64,000 nucleotides of DNA from the NCBI RefSeq assembly GCF_030408395.1, contig NZ_CP046980.1:2108001-2172000 (forward strand), written 5' to 3'. The position numbers and the translations under genes were made by a program. Source of the stretch: Corynebacterium aquatimens (GTDB lineage Bacteria; Actinomycetota; Actinomycetes; Mycobacteriales; Mycobacteriaceae). The notes under the pieces are model-generated. The model was not told the origin of the DNA. It worked only from the letters and a program-made list of their open reading frames with translations, and made no database searches. Shown here in pieces: positions 9,975 through 19,676 of the stretch; position 1 is the first letter of the stretch; every line of letters starts with the position of its first letter.

Positions 9975-10859
9975 CTAACTGTTGCTTAGGTCCTGGCTTC
10001 TGCGATCACGCGTCACGTGTGCGCGGGCGGCCAGCTGATCCGCCGGCGGGTACTCCACCGCGATAAGCGTCAGCCCACGCGCAGGCGCCAACCGCACCTG
10101 TGGATCGCGCTGCGTTGCCGCCAAAAGCCCGTCGATCCATTCTGCGTCACGGCGCCCCTCACCCACATCCAGGCACGCCGCGACCATCGCGCGAACATGA
10201 TTCCAGCAAAACGCGTCCGCAGTCAGCGTCGCCTCAAACAACTCCGGCTCCTGGGGGGTGGAAACGTCACGCCACGTAAATTCGTGGAGATCCCGAACCG
10301 TCGTCGCGTGCGGCTTCGGCTTACAAAACGCGGCGAAGTCATGCAGGCCCAACAGCAACGTCGCCGCCTCCTGCACCCGGTCGATGTCAACTGGCTTTGC
10401 CCAGGTCGCCGTATCCCGCGCCCGCGTGGGCACCGGCCCTGCGGGGGCCGTGGTGACCCGGTACCGGTACGTGCGTGTCAACGCCGCGAAGCGGGCATCA
10501 AAATCTGGGGTAACTTCAGTGACGTCTCGGACGGAAACATCGTCGGGAAGAAGCTTTGCCAATCGGCGAACCAACCTGTTCGGGTCACCATCAATCGAAC
10601 GCTGATCCAAACTTTCGCGCGGCACATCAACGTGCGCGACCTGCCCCGATGCATGCACCCCCGCGTCAGTCCGCCCCGCGACCGTCAACACAACGGGGAC
10701 CCGCAGCACCAACTGCAGCGCCTCCTCGATGGTCTGCTGCACCGTACGCACCGCGACACCATCATCCCCCGCTGCCTGCCGCGCCCACCCGTGAAAGTCC
10801 GTACCGTCATACGCAATATCCAGGCGTAGGCGCATCCGGGCTGCGGGTTCATCATTCAT
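9975..10859 (-). CDS. truA: tRNA pseudouridine(38-40) synthase TruA
   Basis: TruA converts U38-U40 of the tRNA anticodon arm to pseudouridine. The start MNDEPAARMRLRLDIAYDGTDF and the catalytic aspartate motif GRTDAGVHA are both present; length 294 aa is normal for actinobacteria. The frame is open to 10961, but that extra part is encoded inside a repeat element and carries no family sequence, so the ATG at 10859 is chosen; MRLRLDIAYDG eight codons later is the alternative. It is separated from rplQ by repeats and a terminator and leads into the DUF6541 gene. Confidence 0.93.
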   Translation of the reverse strand: MNDEPAARMRLRLDIAYDGTDFHGWARQAAGDDGVAVRTVQQTIEEALQLVLRVPVVLTVAGRTDAGVHASGQVAHVDVPRESLDQRSIDGDPNRLVRRLAKLLPDDVSVRDVTEVTPDFDARFAALTRTYRYRVTTAPAGPVPTRARDTATWAKPVDIDRVQEAATLLLGLHDFAAFCKPKPHATTVRDLHEFTWRDVSTPQEPELFEATLTADAFCWNHVRAMVAACLDVGEGRRDAEWIDGLLAATQRDPQVRLAPARGLTLIAVEYPPADQLAARAHVTRDRRSQDLSNS

Positions 10860-10944
10860 CGGGCTAAGGCTACCAGCTTCCCGGGCGCCCTTGTCTGCGT
10901 CTGCAGCGGTGGCGGGGCCTGTGTTTGCTGGCCCAACTTGGAGT

Positions 10945-11045
10945 CCTGACGATGTTGACACCCCACCCCCGATTTCCTCGGCGCCGATTTCTGTTTTACT
11001 TGGTCAGAATGTTATGCGTCAGGGCTTATGGTCAGCATCGTCAGG
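10945..11045. repeat. Palindromic repeat element, copy 1 (truA-rplQ gap)
   Basis: A 101-bp element beginning CCTGACGATGTTGACA and ending GGTCAGCATCGTCAGG, so its ends are inverted repeats with one or two mismatches. Together with copy 2 it belongs to a tandem duplication of period 188 bp that also carries the flank GGGGCCTGTGTTTxCTGGCC. No ORF. The gap 10860-11312 holds only these two copies and the rplQ terminator. Confidence 0.8.
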
Positions 11046-11132
11046 GTGGCGGCTCGCGGGGGCCGGGCAGCCAGAACGACACCCGATTCCGGCGCGGCGG
11101 CGGGGCCTGTGTTTACTGGCCCAATTTGGAGT

Positions 11133-11233
11133 CCTGACGATGTTGACACCCCACCCCCGATTTCCGCGGCGCCGATTTTTGTTTCACCTGGTCAGAAGGT
11201 TATGGTTCAGGGCTTATGGTCAACATCGTCAGG
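11133..11233. repeat. Palindromic repeat element, copy 2 (truA-rplQ gap)
   Basis: Same 101-bp element as the copy 188 bp to the left, with ends CCTGACGATGTTGACA and TCAACATCGTCAGG, which here match as inverted repeats without mismatch over 14 bp. The interior differs from copy 1 at about ten scattered positions, so the duplication is not recent. Confidence 0.8.
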
Positions 11234-11253
11234 ATGCCGGGTGGCTGGGCATG

Positions 11254-11294
11254 CAAAAACCCGCGACACCCTCATTTGAGAGCGCGCGGGTTGG
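11254..11294 (-). terminator. Terminator of the infA-rplQ ribosomal operon
   Basis: Read on the minus strand, AACCCGCG pairs with CGCGGGTT across an 18-20 nt loop and is followed by TTTTTGC. It lies 20 bp past the rplQ stop. Confidence 0.8.
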
Positions 11295-11312
11295 GAGGTG
11301 AAGGCGAAAAGT

Positions 11313-11891
11313 TTACTTCTCGTCTTCGGCCGGGGCCTCAACTGCTTCTTCAGCAGCGGCGTCGGCGTTGGCGGGAGCTTCCGCGTTGGCCGGGGCTTCG
11401 GTCTCGGCGTTGGCGGGGGCCTCAGCGTCGGCCGGGGCTTCGGTCTCGGCGGGGGCCAGTGCTTCGGCAGCTGCGGCGGCGGCTTCCTTGGAGGCAGCGG
11501 CGCGGGTAGCGCGGGTTGCCTCGGAGGTCACGGTCTCCTCGAGAACGAGGGAGATCTGGGACATCGGAGCGTTGTCGCCCTTGCGGTTTTCCAGTTTGAT
11601 GATGCGGGTGTAACCACCGGGGCGGTTCTCAAACTTCGGAGCAAGCTCGTGGAACAGGTGTGCAACGACATCCTTGTTCGGGATCTCTGCGGCAACAGCG
11701 CGGCGGTCGTTGACCGTGCCGGACTTTGCCTTGGTGATCAGCTTCTCAGCGTAGGGGCGCAGCATCTTGGCTTTGGCGTCAGTGGTCTTCACTGCGCCGT
11801 GCTCGAACAGGTTGGAAGCCAGGTTGGACAGAATGTGCTTCTGGTGGCTTGCCGAACCGCCGAGACGGGGACCCTTCTTCGGGGTAGGCAT
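11313..11891 (-). CDS. rplQ: 50S ribosomal protein L17
   Basis: Residues 1-125 are ordinary L17 ([19 protein letters not shown] at the start). Beyond that the protein carries a 65-residue tail of Ala, Glu and Pro in repeats such as [15 protein letters not shown], ending in acidic residues; total 192 aa against roughly 120 in E. coli. Acidic Ala-rich tails on L17 are common in actinobacteria; the tail is probably disordered and solvent exposed. It is the last gene of the infA-rpsM-rpsK-rpsD-rpoA-rplQ block and is followed by a terminator. Confidence 0.97.
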   Translation of the reverse strand: MPTPKKGPRLGGSASHQKHILSNLASNLFEHGAVKTTDAKAKMLRPYAEKLITKAKSGTVNDRRAVAAEIPNKDVVAHLFHELAPKFENRPGGYTRIIKLENRKGDNAPMSQISLVLEETVTSEATRATRAAASKEAAAAAAEALAPAETEAPADAEAPANAETEAPANAEAPANADAAAEEAVEAPAEDEK

Positions 11892-11956
11892 TGTTGGTTC
11901 TCCTCGTGTGTGTGAATCTTAAGTGGCTTTGTTAAAAGCCACGCGATCGTCCGCTT

Positions 11957-12961
11957 TTACTCAGCGGAATCGTCGATGTAATCGCCAGTCTCAGCGTCGT
12001 AGCCCTCAATCTGCGTCGGATCGAAATCCTCAGGAGCGTCCTTCAGGGTCAGGCCCAAGGAGGCAAGCTTGATCTTGACCTCGTTGATGGACTTCTGACC
12101 GAAGTTGCGGATATCCAGCAGGTCGCTCTCGGTGCACTCGGCGAGCTCACCGACGGTGTGGATTTCCTGGCGCTTCAGGCAGTTGTAGGAGCGAACGGAG
12201 AAGTTCAGGTCCTCGATCGGCATGTTGTAGGCCGCGATGTACTCCGTCTCCTGCGGGGACGGGCCAATCTCGATGCCCTCGGCGGCGGTGTTCAGCTCGC
12301 GAGCGAGGCCGAACAGTTCAACCAGGGTGGAACCAGCGGACGCCAGGGCGTCGCGGGCAGTCATGGAGTTCTTGGTCTCCACATCGATGATCAGCTTGTC
12401 AAAGTCGGTGCGCTGCTCAACACGCGTTGCCTCGACCTTGTAGGACACCTTCAGCACCGGCGAGTAAATCTGATCAACCGGGATCAGACCGATCTCACCA
12501 CCGGAGTTCGGCATCGCAGGCACGTAGCCGCGGCCGCGCTCCACCACGAGCTCCATCTCCAGGCGAGCCTGCTCGTTGAGCGAAGCGATGTGGAGATCAG
12601 GGTTGTGGACCGTGATGTCAGCCGGAAGGTCCAGGTCAGCTGCAGTGACGTCAGCCGGGCCTTCCTTGGACAGGTAGACCATGACCGGCTCGTCCGAGGT
12701 GGACGACAGAACTAGGTCCTTGACGTTGAGGATGATCTCAGAAACGTTTTCCTTCACACCGGGGATGGTGGTGAACTCGTGCAGCACACCCTCGATCTTG
12801 ATCGAGGTCACTGCTGCTCCAGGGATGGACGACAGCAGGGTGCGGCGCAGGGAGTTACCCAGGGTGTACCCGAAACCGGGCTCGAGTGGCTCGATTACGA
12901 ACTTCGAGCGGTTGGTATCGATGTATTCCTCGGTGAGCTGAGGGCGCTGTGAGATGAGCAT
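11957..12961 (-). CDS. rpoA: DNA-directed RNA polymerase subunit alpha
   Basis: 334 aa. The N-terminal dimerisation domain (for example [25 protein letters not shown] start, [15 protein letters not shown]) nucleates beta and beta' assembly; the C-terminal domain with [15 protein letters not shown] and [13 protein letters not shown] binds UP elements and activators. An acidic tail ends the protein. Its place between rpsD and rplQ is the standard bacterial order. Confidence 0.98.
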   Translation of the reverse strand: MLISQRPQLTEEYIDTNRSKFVIEPLEPGFGYTLGNSLRRTLLSSIPGAAVTSIKIEGVLHEFTTIPGVKENVSEIILNVKDLVLSSTSDEPVMVYLSKEGPADVTAADLDLPADITVHNPDLHIASLNEQARLEMELVVERGRGYVPAMPNSGGEIGLIPVDQIYSPVLKVSYKVEATRVEQRTDFDKLIIDVETKNSMTARDALASAGSTLVELFGLARELNTAAEGIEIGPSPQETEYIAAYNMPIEDLNFSVRSYNCLKRQEIHTVGELAECTESDLLDIRNFGQKSINEVKIKLASLGLTLKDAPEDFDPTQIEGYDAETGDYIDDSAE

Positions 12962-13067
12962 GAACGTTCTCCTTTATCGGCGACCGCTATTTGACGCCGG
13001 TAGGTGCCGGTGCGTTCCACCGACACGAAAACACTGATATGAATTCGTCGTTAAGCAAATAAAGCGA

Positions 13068-13673
13068 TTACTTCGAGTAAAGCTCGACGATGAGCTGCTC
13101 CTGGATCGGAACATCGATCTGAGCACGCTCGGGCCGCTGGTGCACGAGGATGCGCAGGGACTCCGGAACAACCTGAAGCCATGCCGGAACAACGGCATCT
13201 ACCAGGTTATCCTGAGCCTCTTCGAACCAGATCATCTTCTGGGACTTCTCACGAACATCGATGATGTCGTACTGAGAAACCTGGAAGGATGGGATGTTCG
13301 TCTTCACACCGTTGACCAGGAAGTGGCCGTGGGACACGAGCTGTCGAGCTTGACGACGGGTGCGTGCCAGACCAGCGCGGTAGATGACGTTGTCCAGGCG
13401 GGATTCCAGAAGAACCAGTAGGTTGTCACCAGTCTTACCCGGGAGGCGGTTGGCCTCATCGTAGTAGCGGCGGAACTGCTTCTCCATGACGCCGTAGTTG
13501 AAGCGAGCCTTCTGCTTCTCCTGCAGCTGGAGCAAGTACTCAGACTCCTTGACGCGAGCGCGGCCAGCCTGACCCGGAGGGTACGGGCGGCGCTCGAAGG
13601 ACATGTCACCGCCGACCAGGTCAACGCGGAGACGACGAGATTTACGTGTAGCGGGGCCAGTGTAACGAGCCAT
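13068..13673 (-). CDS. rpsD: 30S ribosomal protein S4
   Basis: 201 aa. S4 is a primary 16S rRNA binder and nucleates the 30S body. The sequence starts MARYTGPATRKSRRLRVDL and contains the S4 RNA-binding fold (RLDNVIYRAGLARTRRQARQ, HGHFLVNG). There are no zinc-knuckle cysteines, so it is the Cys-minus form. It follows rpsK and precedes rpoA in the operon. Confidence 0.98.
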   Translation of the reverse strand: MARYTGPATRKSRRLRVDLVGGDMSFERRPYPPGQAGRARVKESEYLLQLQEKQKARFNYGVMEKQFRRYYDEANRLPGKTGDNLLVLLESRLDNVIYRAGLARTRRQARQLVSHGHFLVNGVKTNIPSFQVSQYDIIDVREKSQKMIWFEEAQDNLVDAVVPAWLQVVPESLRILVHQRPERAQIDVPIQEQLIVELYSK

Positions 13674-13706
13674 AATGAATTACCTCTTTCCTAAAATCCC
13701 TGAACC

Positions 13707-14105
13707 CTAGACGCGACGACGCTTCGGCGGACGGCAACCGTTGAACGGCTGAGGCGTCACATCCGAGATCGAGGACACCTCCAGGCCGGCAGCCTGGAGC
13801 GAACGGATAGCGGTTTCGCGGCCCGAACCCGGACCCTTGACAAAGACGTCGACCTTCTTCATGCCGTGCTCCATTGCCTTGCGGGCTGCGTTCTCAGCAG
13901 CCATCTGCGCGGCGAACGGGGTGGACTTGCGCGAGCCCTTGAAGCCAACGTGGCCGGAGGACGCCCAAGAGATAACAGCACCGTGCGGGTCCGTGATGGA
14001 CACGATGGTGTTGTTGAAGGTGGACTTGATGTAAGCGTGGCCTGCAGCCACGTTCTTCTTTACGATGCGGCGGCCAGTGCGGCGGCCACGAGTCTGTGGA
14101 GGCAT
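13707..14105 (-). CDS. rpsK: 30S ribosomal protein S11
   Basis: 132 aa, from MPPQTRGRR to the family C-terminus [10 protein letters not shown]11 forms part of the mRNA exit platform near the 3' end of 16S rRNA. The motifs NNTIVSITD and [21 protein letters not shown] are intact. It starts 3 nt after the rpsM stop, so translation is probably coupled. Confidence 0.98.
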   Translation of the reverse strand: MPPQTRGRRTGRRIVKKNVAAGHAYIKSTFNNTIVSITDPHGAVISWASSGHVGFKGSRKSTPFAAQMAAENAARKAMEHGMKKVDVFVKGPGSGRETAIRSLQAAGLEVSSISDVTPQPFNGCRPPKRRRV

Positions 14106-14108
14106 AGG

Positions 14109-14477
14109 TTACTTCTTCTTTCCTGCGATGGTCTTCTTCGGACCCTTACGGGTACGCGCATTGGTCTTCGTGCGCTGGCCGCGAACCGGAAGTCCACGAC
14201 GGTGGCGCAGGCCCTGGTAGGAGCCGATCTCAATCTTGCGGCGGATGTCAGCCTGAACCTCGCGGCGAAGGTCACCTTCGACCTTCCAGGTGCTCTCGAT
14301 GACATCACGAAGTGCGGACAGCTGCTCATCGGTCAGGTTGTCCGTACGCAGGTCAGGAGAAATGCCGGTCTTCTCCAGCAATTCCTTGGAACGGGCAGGC
14401 CCAATTCCGTAAATGTAGGTCAGTGCGATCTCCATGCGCTTGTTGCGCGGCAGATCCACACCAGCTAGACGTGCCAT
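14109..14477 (-). CDS. rpsM: 30S ribosomal protein S13
   Basis: 122 aa, starting [20 protein letters not shown]13 sits in the 30S head and touches the P-site tRNA and the B1 bridges. The helix-two-turn-helix [14 protein letters not shown] and the basic tail ([16 protein letters not shown]) are normal. A 231-bp gap separates it from infA; rpmJ, often found there, is not present. Confidence 0.98.
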   Translation of the reverse strand: MARLAGVDLPRNKRMEIALTYIYGIGPARSKELLEKTGISPDLRTDNLTDEQLSALRDVIESTWKVEGDLRREVQADIRRKIEIGSYQGLRHRRGLPVRGQRTKTNARTRKGPKKTIAGKKK

Positions 14478-14708
14478 GTGGTACGTGCCTTTCAGGTTGG
14501 TTCGGTGGTTTTCTCCCTACCCGTCCACGTCGCGCAACGCTTGTGCCCGGTCCATTCCGGAACGATTGGGTTGTGGTGTGACGCGGCTCCAGCCACCGCA
14601 GCCGGAGGTACAAGGGCGACCCCACCTAGGGGGACGCCGTGGGAAAGGAGGCTTTCAATGAATATGCAGTTGTTACTGCTTTACAGGTAAGCCTTCGCGC
14701 GGAAGGGC

Positions 14709-14927
14709 TTACTTGTAGCGGTAGACGATACGACCACGCTCAAGGTCGTAGGGAGACAGCTCCACAACGACCCTGTCTTCAGGGAGGATGCGGATGTAGT
14801 GCTGGCGCATCTTGCCACTGATGTGTGCCAAGACCTCATGCCCGTTGTCCAACTCGACACGGAACATTGCGTTCTTCAAGGGCTCAATAATGCGACCCTC
14901 GACTTCGATTGCGCCTTCTTTTGCCAT
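14709..14927 (-). CDS. infA: Translation initiation factor IF-1
   Basis: 72 aa from the ATG at 14927 ([19 protein letters not shown]); an earlier ATG three codons up is ignored because the family starts at MAKE and a GGAAGTGGAG ribosome site fits this one. IF-1 is an OB-fold protein that blocks the A site during initiation. A hairpin-like sequence (AAGCCTTC..GAAGGGCTT) overlaps the stop codon and may attenuate read-through to rpsM. It is the first gene of the infA-rplQ block. Confidence 0.97.
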   Translation of the reverse strand: MAKEGAIEVEGRIIEPLKNAMFRVELDNGHEVLAHISGKMRQHYIRILPEDRVVVELSPYDLERGRIVYRYK

Positions 14928-15064
14928 ACACTCCACTTCCGAAAGTTTTTATCGTGGTTGATCATCAAGATCTACCGCCCTTGCCAGCGCGTTTTTGCAC
15001 TGGCAAATCGGCACCTATCCGCTTACTGTGCGGTGTGGACCGCCACAGACAGACACCGAGTGAC

Positions 15065-15095
15065 CACTATAGCCTTCTACCTGCTAGGAATGCAA
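15065..15095 (-). promoter_or_regulatory. Sigma-A-type promoter of the infA operon
   Basis: On the minus strand, TTGCAT (-35) and TATAGT (-10) are separated by 18 bp. Transcription would begin near 15058, giving a leader of about 130 nt before infA. Confidence 0.65.
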
Positions 15096-15142
15096 AACTC
15101 GGCCGCTGGATCACCCGGCGTCCCTCACCCCCTTATAAGCAA

Positions 15143-15179
15143 CAGCCCGGCCGCCCCCGAATAGGGAACTGCCGGGCCG
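15143..15179 (-). terminator. Terminator after the L,D-transpeptidase gene
   Basis: On the minus strand GCCCGGC pairs with GCCGGGC around a 19-nt loop that itself contains a CCC/GGG pairing; it is followed by TGTTGCTTAT. It begins about 30 bp past the gene's stop codon. Confidence 0.6.
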
Positions 15180-15209
15180 AAAGTTAGGGCTCTTAAGTCA
15201 GGCGTGTTC

Positions 15210-16019
15210 TTAGAAGACGTAGACCTGGTCGCCGATCTGCAGGTCGTTGAAGTACTTGATCGCGTCCTGGCGGTACATGCGCACGCAACCGTGGGAGCGG
15301 TACGCCGGGTCACCCTGGTGGAAGGCAATGCCGTTGTAGGTGAAGTAGGTTGCAAACGGCATCGGGGCGTTGCCGAATTCGTAGGAAATCTCATCGCGCA
15401 CCTTACGGTTTACGCGGTGCCAGCCCTTCGGCGTCTCATACCCAGCCTTACCGGTTGCCACGGTGACAGGGCCGTAGTAGATGCGACCGTTGTTCTGCAG
15501 CCAGCTCTTCTGGTTACGGATGTCAACGCAGGCCTTTGCCTGCGGCGGGCACGGGTTGCTGCGCGGAGCAGGCTTTGGGGCGGGAGCCGGCTTGGGCGCC
15601 GGCTTAGGTGCGGGCTTCGGCGCCGGCTTGGGTGCAGGCTTCGGGGTGCGCGCTGCAATGAGGCCCGGGGACAGCATCTCCACGATGCGGTCAATCTCAG
15701 CCTTGAGGCGGTCAGCGGTAGCCTTGTCACGGCCAAAGAACTGATCCACCTGGACACGAAGAGAGTTACGAGCGTTCCAGATCAGGTCCTGAACACCGCT
15801 GCCGGGCGCGTATGCGGTGTTTCGCAGGGAGGTCTCTGCGTACTGAACGAAAGCAGCAGGGCTAGCGCTGGACAGTGCAGGCAGGGCAGGAAGCGCGGGT
15901 TGAGCGGTAGCAGGAGCCGGGGCTACAACCAAGGAGGCAGCGACACCGGCGCTGGTGACAAACATGGCCGCCTTGCGCAGCAAGGAAGCGGAACGAGTTT
16001 CACGGGGCTTTTTCAGCAT
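15210..16019 (-). CDS. Secreted L,D-transpeptidase (YkuD domain)
   Basis: 269 aa. Residues 1-39 form a signal peptide (basic start, hydrophobic core, ATA-QP cleavage region). A helical linker follows, then a KPAP repeat tract (about 126-152) that probably spans the wall, and a C-terminal YkuD catalytic domain. The catalytic motif SHGCVRM is intact with Cys245. Enzymes of this family make 3-3 cross-links in peptidoglycan or attach proteins to it, and are the target of carbapenems. It lies 54 bp after map on the same strand and has its own terminator. Confidence 0.9.
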   Translation of the reverse strand: MLKKPRETRSASLLRKAAMFVTSAGVAASLVVAPAPATAQPALPALPALSSASPAAFVQYAETSLRNTAYAPGSGVQDLIWNARNSLRVQVDQFFGRDKATADRLKAEIDRIVEMLSPGLIAARTPKPAPKPAPKPAPKPAPKPAPAPKPAPRSNPCPPQAKACVDIRNQKSWLQNNGRIYYGPVTVATGKAGYETPKGWHRVNRKVRDEISYEFGNAPMPFATYFTYNGIAFHQGDPAYRSHGCVRMYRQDAIKYFNDLQIGDQVYVF

Positions 16020-16073
16020 GCGAGCAGTATATCGAAAGCTGGCCGTATCAACTAGTCCTGCGGGGAGAAATCC

Positions 16074-16862
16074 CTACCGCGGAGTGAGAATCCGTGGGCC
16101 ATCCGCCGTCGCAGCCACGGTGTGTTCCCAGTGCGCTGCGGGCGAACCATCATCGGTAACAACGGTCCAGTCGTCGTCCAAGACGGTCGATTCCGTCTCC
16201 CCGCCAAGAATCAGCATCGGCTCAATCGCCATCACCGAACCCTCCTGGATCACCGGCCCTTTTCCGGGACGGCCCTCATTAGCCAGGTACGGGTCCTCAT
16301 GCATCTCACTGCCGATGCCGTGGCCGCCGTATCCTGCGAGGATCCCCAGCTTGATCCCAAAATCGGCCTCAGCCTTGCGCGTGGCTTTCTCCAACGCGTG
16401 CGAGACATCAGTCAGGCGGTTTCCGGGCACCATCGCCCCCAACCCGTCGTAAAGCACCTGCTCGGTCGCGCGATTGAGCTTATCGACGGCCGGGTCAAGC
16501 TCCCCTACCCCGAACGAGATAGCGGAGTCCCCGACCCAGCCGTCCAGCGTCGCGCCGCAATCGATGGATACTAAATCACCATCGCGCAGGACTGTGTCGG
16601 CGCTGGGGATGCCGTGCACCACGACATCGTTGACCGAGGAACAGATCGAGGCGGGGAATCCGCCGTAGCCCAAAAACGTGGGCACCGCCCCGTGGGAGCG
16701 GATGACCTCTTCCGCGACCGCGTCAAGGTCCGCTGTCGTTGTACCCACCGAAGCGGCTTCACGGACCGCGAGGAGGGCCTGGCCCACGATTCGCCCGGCG
16801 GCTTCCATAGCGTCAAGCTCACCGGGGGTCTTGGCTGGAATTGCTTTGCGGCGACGGAACAC
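16074..16862 (-). CDS. map: Methionine aminopeptidase, type I
   Basis: 262 aa. Removes the initiator Met from nascent proteins. The five metal ligands can be seen in order: two Asp in [16 protein letters not shown], His in [15 protein letters not shown], Glu in [11 protein letters not shown] and Glu in WEHTVAAT. No N-terminal zinc-finger extension is present. It follows adk after 43 bp, the usual secY-adk-map order. Confidence 0.96.
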   Translation of the reverse strand: MFRRRKAIPAKTPGELDAMEAAGRIVGQALLAVREAASVGTTTADLDAVAEEVIRSHGAVPTFLGYGGFPASICSSVNDVVVHGIPSADTVLRDGDLVSIDCGATLDGWVGDSAISFGVGELDPAVDKLNRATEQVLYDGLGAMVPGNRLTDVSHALEKATRKAEADFGIKLGILAGYGGHGIGSEMHEDPYLANEGRPGKGPVIQEGSVMAIEPMLILGGETESTVLDDDWTVVTDDGSPAAHWEHTVAATADGPRILTPR

Positions 16863-16905
16863 TCGGTGGATACCTGTGGTTGATAGACGGGTGGCGTACG
16901 GGGGG

Positions 16906-17463
16906 CTACTGTGCGCTGCGCGCGTTGATCTCGTTCAGCGTGCGGGCGTTGATCTCCTCGACCTCGCCTTCAGCGTCAATGTTGATCAGCTGGTCACCGT
17001 AGTGGTCAATCAGCGGAGCGGTCTCATCGCGGTAGACCTGAAGGCGGGTACGGATCGTGTCCTCATTGTCATCAGCGCGGCCGCGGGCGAGCATGCGCTC
17101 CACCACCACGTCCTCATCGACCTTGAAGTTCAAAACACCGTCGAGCTTCAGGCCGTGCTTGTTCAGCATCTCTTCCAAAAGATCGGCCTGCTCCACCGTG
17201 CGCGGGAAGCCGTCGAGCAGAAAGCCGTTTGCAGCGTCGTCTTCGCTCAGGCGGTCTTCGACCATGCGCGCCGTGACCTCGGTGGGCACCAGCTTGCCGG
17301 CGTCAATGTACTCCTTGGCTTCCTTGCCCAGAGGGGTACCTTCACCGATGTTGGCGCGGAATAGGTCGCCGGTGGAGATGTGCGGGATGTTCAGCTTCTC
17401 AGAGAGAAGAGCAGCCTGGGTGCCTTTGCCGGCACCGGGAGGGCCAAGGAGTACGAGTCGCAT
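16906..17463 (-). CDS. adk: Adenylate kinase
   Basis: 185 aa, catalysing ATP + AMP = 2 ADP. The P-loop [11 protein letters not shown], the AMP-site [10 protein letters not shown] and the TGDLFR motif are present. The LID is the short type without zinc cysteines, as in mycobacteria. Its ATG overlaps the secY stop codon by one base, which implies translational coupling. Confidence 0.97.
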   Translation of the reverse strand: MRLVLLGPPGAGKGTQAALLSEKLNIPHISTGDLFRANIGEGTPLGKEAKEYIDAGKLVPTEVTARMVEDRLSEDDAANGFLLDGFPRTVEQADLLEEMLNKHGLKLDGVLNFKVDEDVVVERMLARGRADDNEDTIRTRLQVYRDETAPLIDHYGDQLINIDAEGEVEEINARTLNEINARSAQ

Positions 17464-18791
17464 TACTTCAACAGTCCTTCGTAGTTAGATTGCAACAGTT
17501 GGGATTCAATTTGCTTCACCGTGGTCAAGGCCACGGAGACCATAATCAGGATTGCGGTACCACCGAACGCGGTCATGCCCGCGTTTCCAGAGCCACCGAC
17601 ACCAAGATCAAGAGCGATGTTCGGCAAAATCGCGATAAATCCAAGGTACAGGGCGCCGACGAACAGGAGGCGGTTCATCACGAATGCCAGGTACTCCGCC
17701 GTCGGGCGGCCCGGGCGAATGCCAGGGATGAAGCCGCCGTACTTCTTCATGTTGTCAGCCTGCTCCACCGGGTCGTACTGGATGGAGACGTAGAAGTAGC
17801 TGAAGAAGATGATCAGTGTGAAGTACAGCAGGATGTACTGCCACGAACTCGGGTTCTGGAGCCACGACATCACGTTGCCCATCCACCAGTTATCCGGCGG
17901 CGTGGGCTTGTTGGAGTTCACGATCTGGGTGATCAGCACGGGAACGTACATCAGCGAGGAGGCGAAGATCACCGGGATAACACCGGCCTGGTTGACCTTC
18001 AGCGGGAGGTACGTGGACGTGCCACCGTACTGGCGGCGGCCAACCATGCGCTTTGCGTACTGCACCGGGATGCGGCGCTGTCCCTGCTCAATGAAGATGA
18101 TGCCCACGACGAGCAGGACCACAGCGGCGAGAACCACAGCGAAGACCAGCGGGCCCGACTGACGGTAGATCTGAATGCCGTCCGAGGGCAGGCGGGTAGC
18201 AATACCAGCGAAGATGAGCAGCGACATACCGTTGCCCACGCCCTTTTCCGTGATAATCTCACCAAGCCACATGATGAGGATCGCACCGGAGGTCATCACA
18301 ACAACCATCATGATCAGGGTGAAGATGTTGCGGTCTTCCACCAGCACCGGAACGCCAGAGCCAAGCAGCTGCTCACGGTCTGCCAAGGCGACGATGCCCG
18401 CGGACTGCAGAAGCGCCAAGCCCACGGTGAGGTAACGCGTGTACTGCGTCATCTTCGTCTGCCCGGACTGGCCTTCCTTCTTCAGCTCCTCAAAGCGCGG
18501 AATGACCACGGTGAGCAGCTGCACGATAATCGACGCCGTAATGTACGGCATGATGCCGATGGCGAAGATGGATAACTGCAGCAGCGCGCCACCGCTAAAC
18601 AGCGAGATGACGGAGAAGATGTTGCCGCCGGCAGTTTCCTTCATCTGTTCGAGCCGTTGCGCGATCAGAGCGTAGTCAACTCCCGGGGTGGGGATCTGGG
18701 CGCCGATGCGGTACAGGATCATCAGCGCAAGGGTGATCAGAATCTTCTTGCGCAGATCGGCATCTTTAAACGCCTGAACAATGGCAGACAC
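17463..18791 (-). CDS. secY: Protein translocase subunit SecY
   Basis: The central channel subunit of the Sec translocon, about ten transmembrane helices, 442 aa from a GTG at 18791. That start gives the family N-terminus [17 protein letters not shown] and has AGGAGG eleven bases upstream; the frame is open to 18905 but the extra 38 codons are unlike SecY. The conserved loops ([20 protein letters not shown]) are present. It heads the secY-adk-map unit and is separated from the rplO operon by a terminator. Confidence 0.97.
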   Translation of the reverse strand: MSAIVQAFKDADLRKKILITLALMILYRIGAQIPTPGVDYALIAQRLEQMKETAGGNIFSVISLFSGGALLQLSIFAIGIMPYITASIIVQLLTVVIPRFEELKKEGQSGQTKMTQYTRYLTVGLALLQSAGIVALADREQLLGSGVPVLVEDRNIFTLIMMVVVMTSGAILIMWLGEIITEKGVGNGMSLLIFAGIATRLPSDGIQIYRQSGPLVFAVVLAAVVLLVVGIIFIEQGQRRIPVQYAKRMVGRRQYGGTSTYLPLKVNQAGVIPVIFASSLMYVPVLITQIVNSNKPTPPDNWWMGNVMSWLQNPSSWQYILLYFTLIIFFSYFYVSIQYDPVEQADNMKKYGGFIPGIRPGRPTAEYLAFVMNRLLFVGALYLGFIAILPNIALDLGVGGSGNAGMTAFGGTAILIMVSVALTTVKQIESQLLQSNYEGLLK

Positions 18792-18856
18792 GGTGGCTGT
18801 AGCCTCCTGACGGCCCCACGCGGGCAGGGCCGAGTATTCAGTGCTGATATAGAACG

Positions 18857-18884
18857 TCACTACCCTAGCAAACGCGTCGGACAA
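18857..18884 (-). promoter_or_regulatory. Possible secY promoter
   Basis: On the minus strand TTGTCC, 16 bp and TAGTGA. It lies between the rplO terminator and the secY GTG, where a separate promoter is expected. The hexamers are only moderate matches. Confidence 0.35.
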
Positions 18885-18926
18885 ACCGTGATTTGCGCAC
18901 CACAAAAGTGCCTATAACAGCACGAA

Positions 18927-18966
18927 GCCCCTGCGACTCAACCGCAATGGTGTGAGTCGCAGGGGC
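18927..18966 (-). terminator. Terminator of the rpsH-rplO operon
   Basis: A strong hairpin: GCCCCTGCGACTCA pairs with TGAGTCGCAGGGGC around a 12-nt loop. It lies 22 bp past the rplO stop. The T-run is poor on the minus strand (TTCGT) and slightly better on the plus strand. Confidence 0.75.
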
Positions 18967-18987
18967 AATTCGTTTTCTAATGATCGC

Positions 18988-19449
18988 TTATGCGCGGCGG
19001 AAAGCATCCTCCGTAACGGAGCCGCCAGCTGCCTCGATCTTCTCCTTCGCGGAGCCAGAGAACTTCTGAGCCGTGACGTCCAGCTTGACGCTGATGTCGC
19101 CGTTGCCCAGGATCTTCACCGGCTGGTTCTTGCGAGCCAGTCCGGCCTCAACGATCTCTGCGACACCGATGGTGCCGCCCTGCGGGAAGCGAGCCTCCAG
19201 GTCAGAAACGTTGACGACCTGGTACACAACGTGGTTCGGGTTCTTGAAGCCCTTGAGCTTCGGCAGACGCATGTGGATCGGCATCTGGCCACCCTCGAAG
19301 CCGGCCGACACCTGCTTGCGAGCCTTCGTACCCTTGGTACCGCGACCAGCGGTCTTACCCTTGGACGCCTCACCACGACCCACGCGGGTCTTTGCCTTCT
19401 TCGCACCCTCAGCCGGGCGCAGATCATGAAGCTTGATCACATCAGACAT
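18988..19449 (-). CDS. rplO: 50S ribosomal protein L15
   Basis: 153 aa. L15 helps late 50S assembly. The basic glycine-rich N-terminus ([20 protein letters not shown]) and the conserved globular end ([10 protein letters not shown]) are typical. Last gene of the rpsH-rplF-rplR-rpsE-rpmD-rplO operon, followed by a terminator; secY is transcribed separately here. Confidence 0.98.
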   Translation of the reverse strand: MSDVIKLHDLRPAEGAKKAKTRVGRGEASKGKTAGRGTKGTKARKQVSAGFEGGQMPIHMRLPKLKGFKNPNHVVYQVVNVSDLEARFPQGGTIGVAEIVEAGLARKNQPVKILGNGDISVKLDVTAQKFSGSAKEKIEAAGGSVTEDAFRRA

Positions 19450-19464
19450 GTTTTCCTCCTCCCC

Positions 19465-19671
19465 TTACTTCTTCGGTGCGGGAAGTTCACTGTCAGCAAC
19501 TTCCTCAACGTCAACCAAGTGGCGCACGCGCAGGATCATGCCACGCGTAGCCTCATTGTCGCGCTTGATCACGGACTGACCGATCTTGCGCAGACCCAGG
19601 GACTCCAGGTTGCGGCGCGTGATCGGCTTCTGGCCCACCTTGCCGTGGTGCAGAGTGATTTTCAAAGCCAT
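19465..19671 (-). CDS. rpmD: 50S ribosomal protein L30
   Basis: 68 aa, with the L30 core MALKITLHHGKVGQKP followed by RRNLESLGLRK and RGMILRVRHLVDVEEV. Slightly longer than the 60-aa average because of a PAPKK tail. It lies five bases after rpsE and 15 before rplO. Confidence 0.97.
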   Translation of the reverse strand: MALKITLHHGKVGQKPITRRNLESLGLRKIGQSVIKRDNEATRGMILRVRHLVDVEEVADSELPAPKK

Positions 19672-19676
19672 GGTGT

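Noticed and set aside
10860..10961. N-terminal extension of TruA
   Set aside because: It is encoded within a dispersed repeat element and matches no TruA sequence; ATG 10859 gives the family start.
14478..14708. rpmJ (L36) between infA and rpsM
   Set aside because: No CxxC-x12-CxxxxH-type small frame is present on the minus strand; the gene must be elsewhere.
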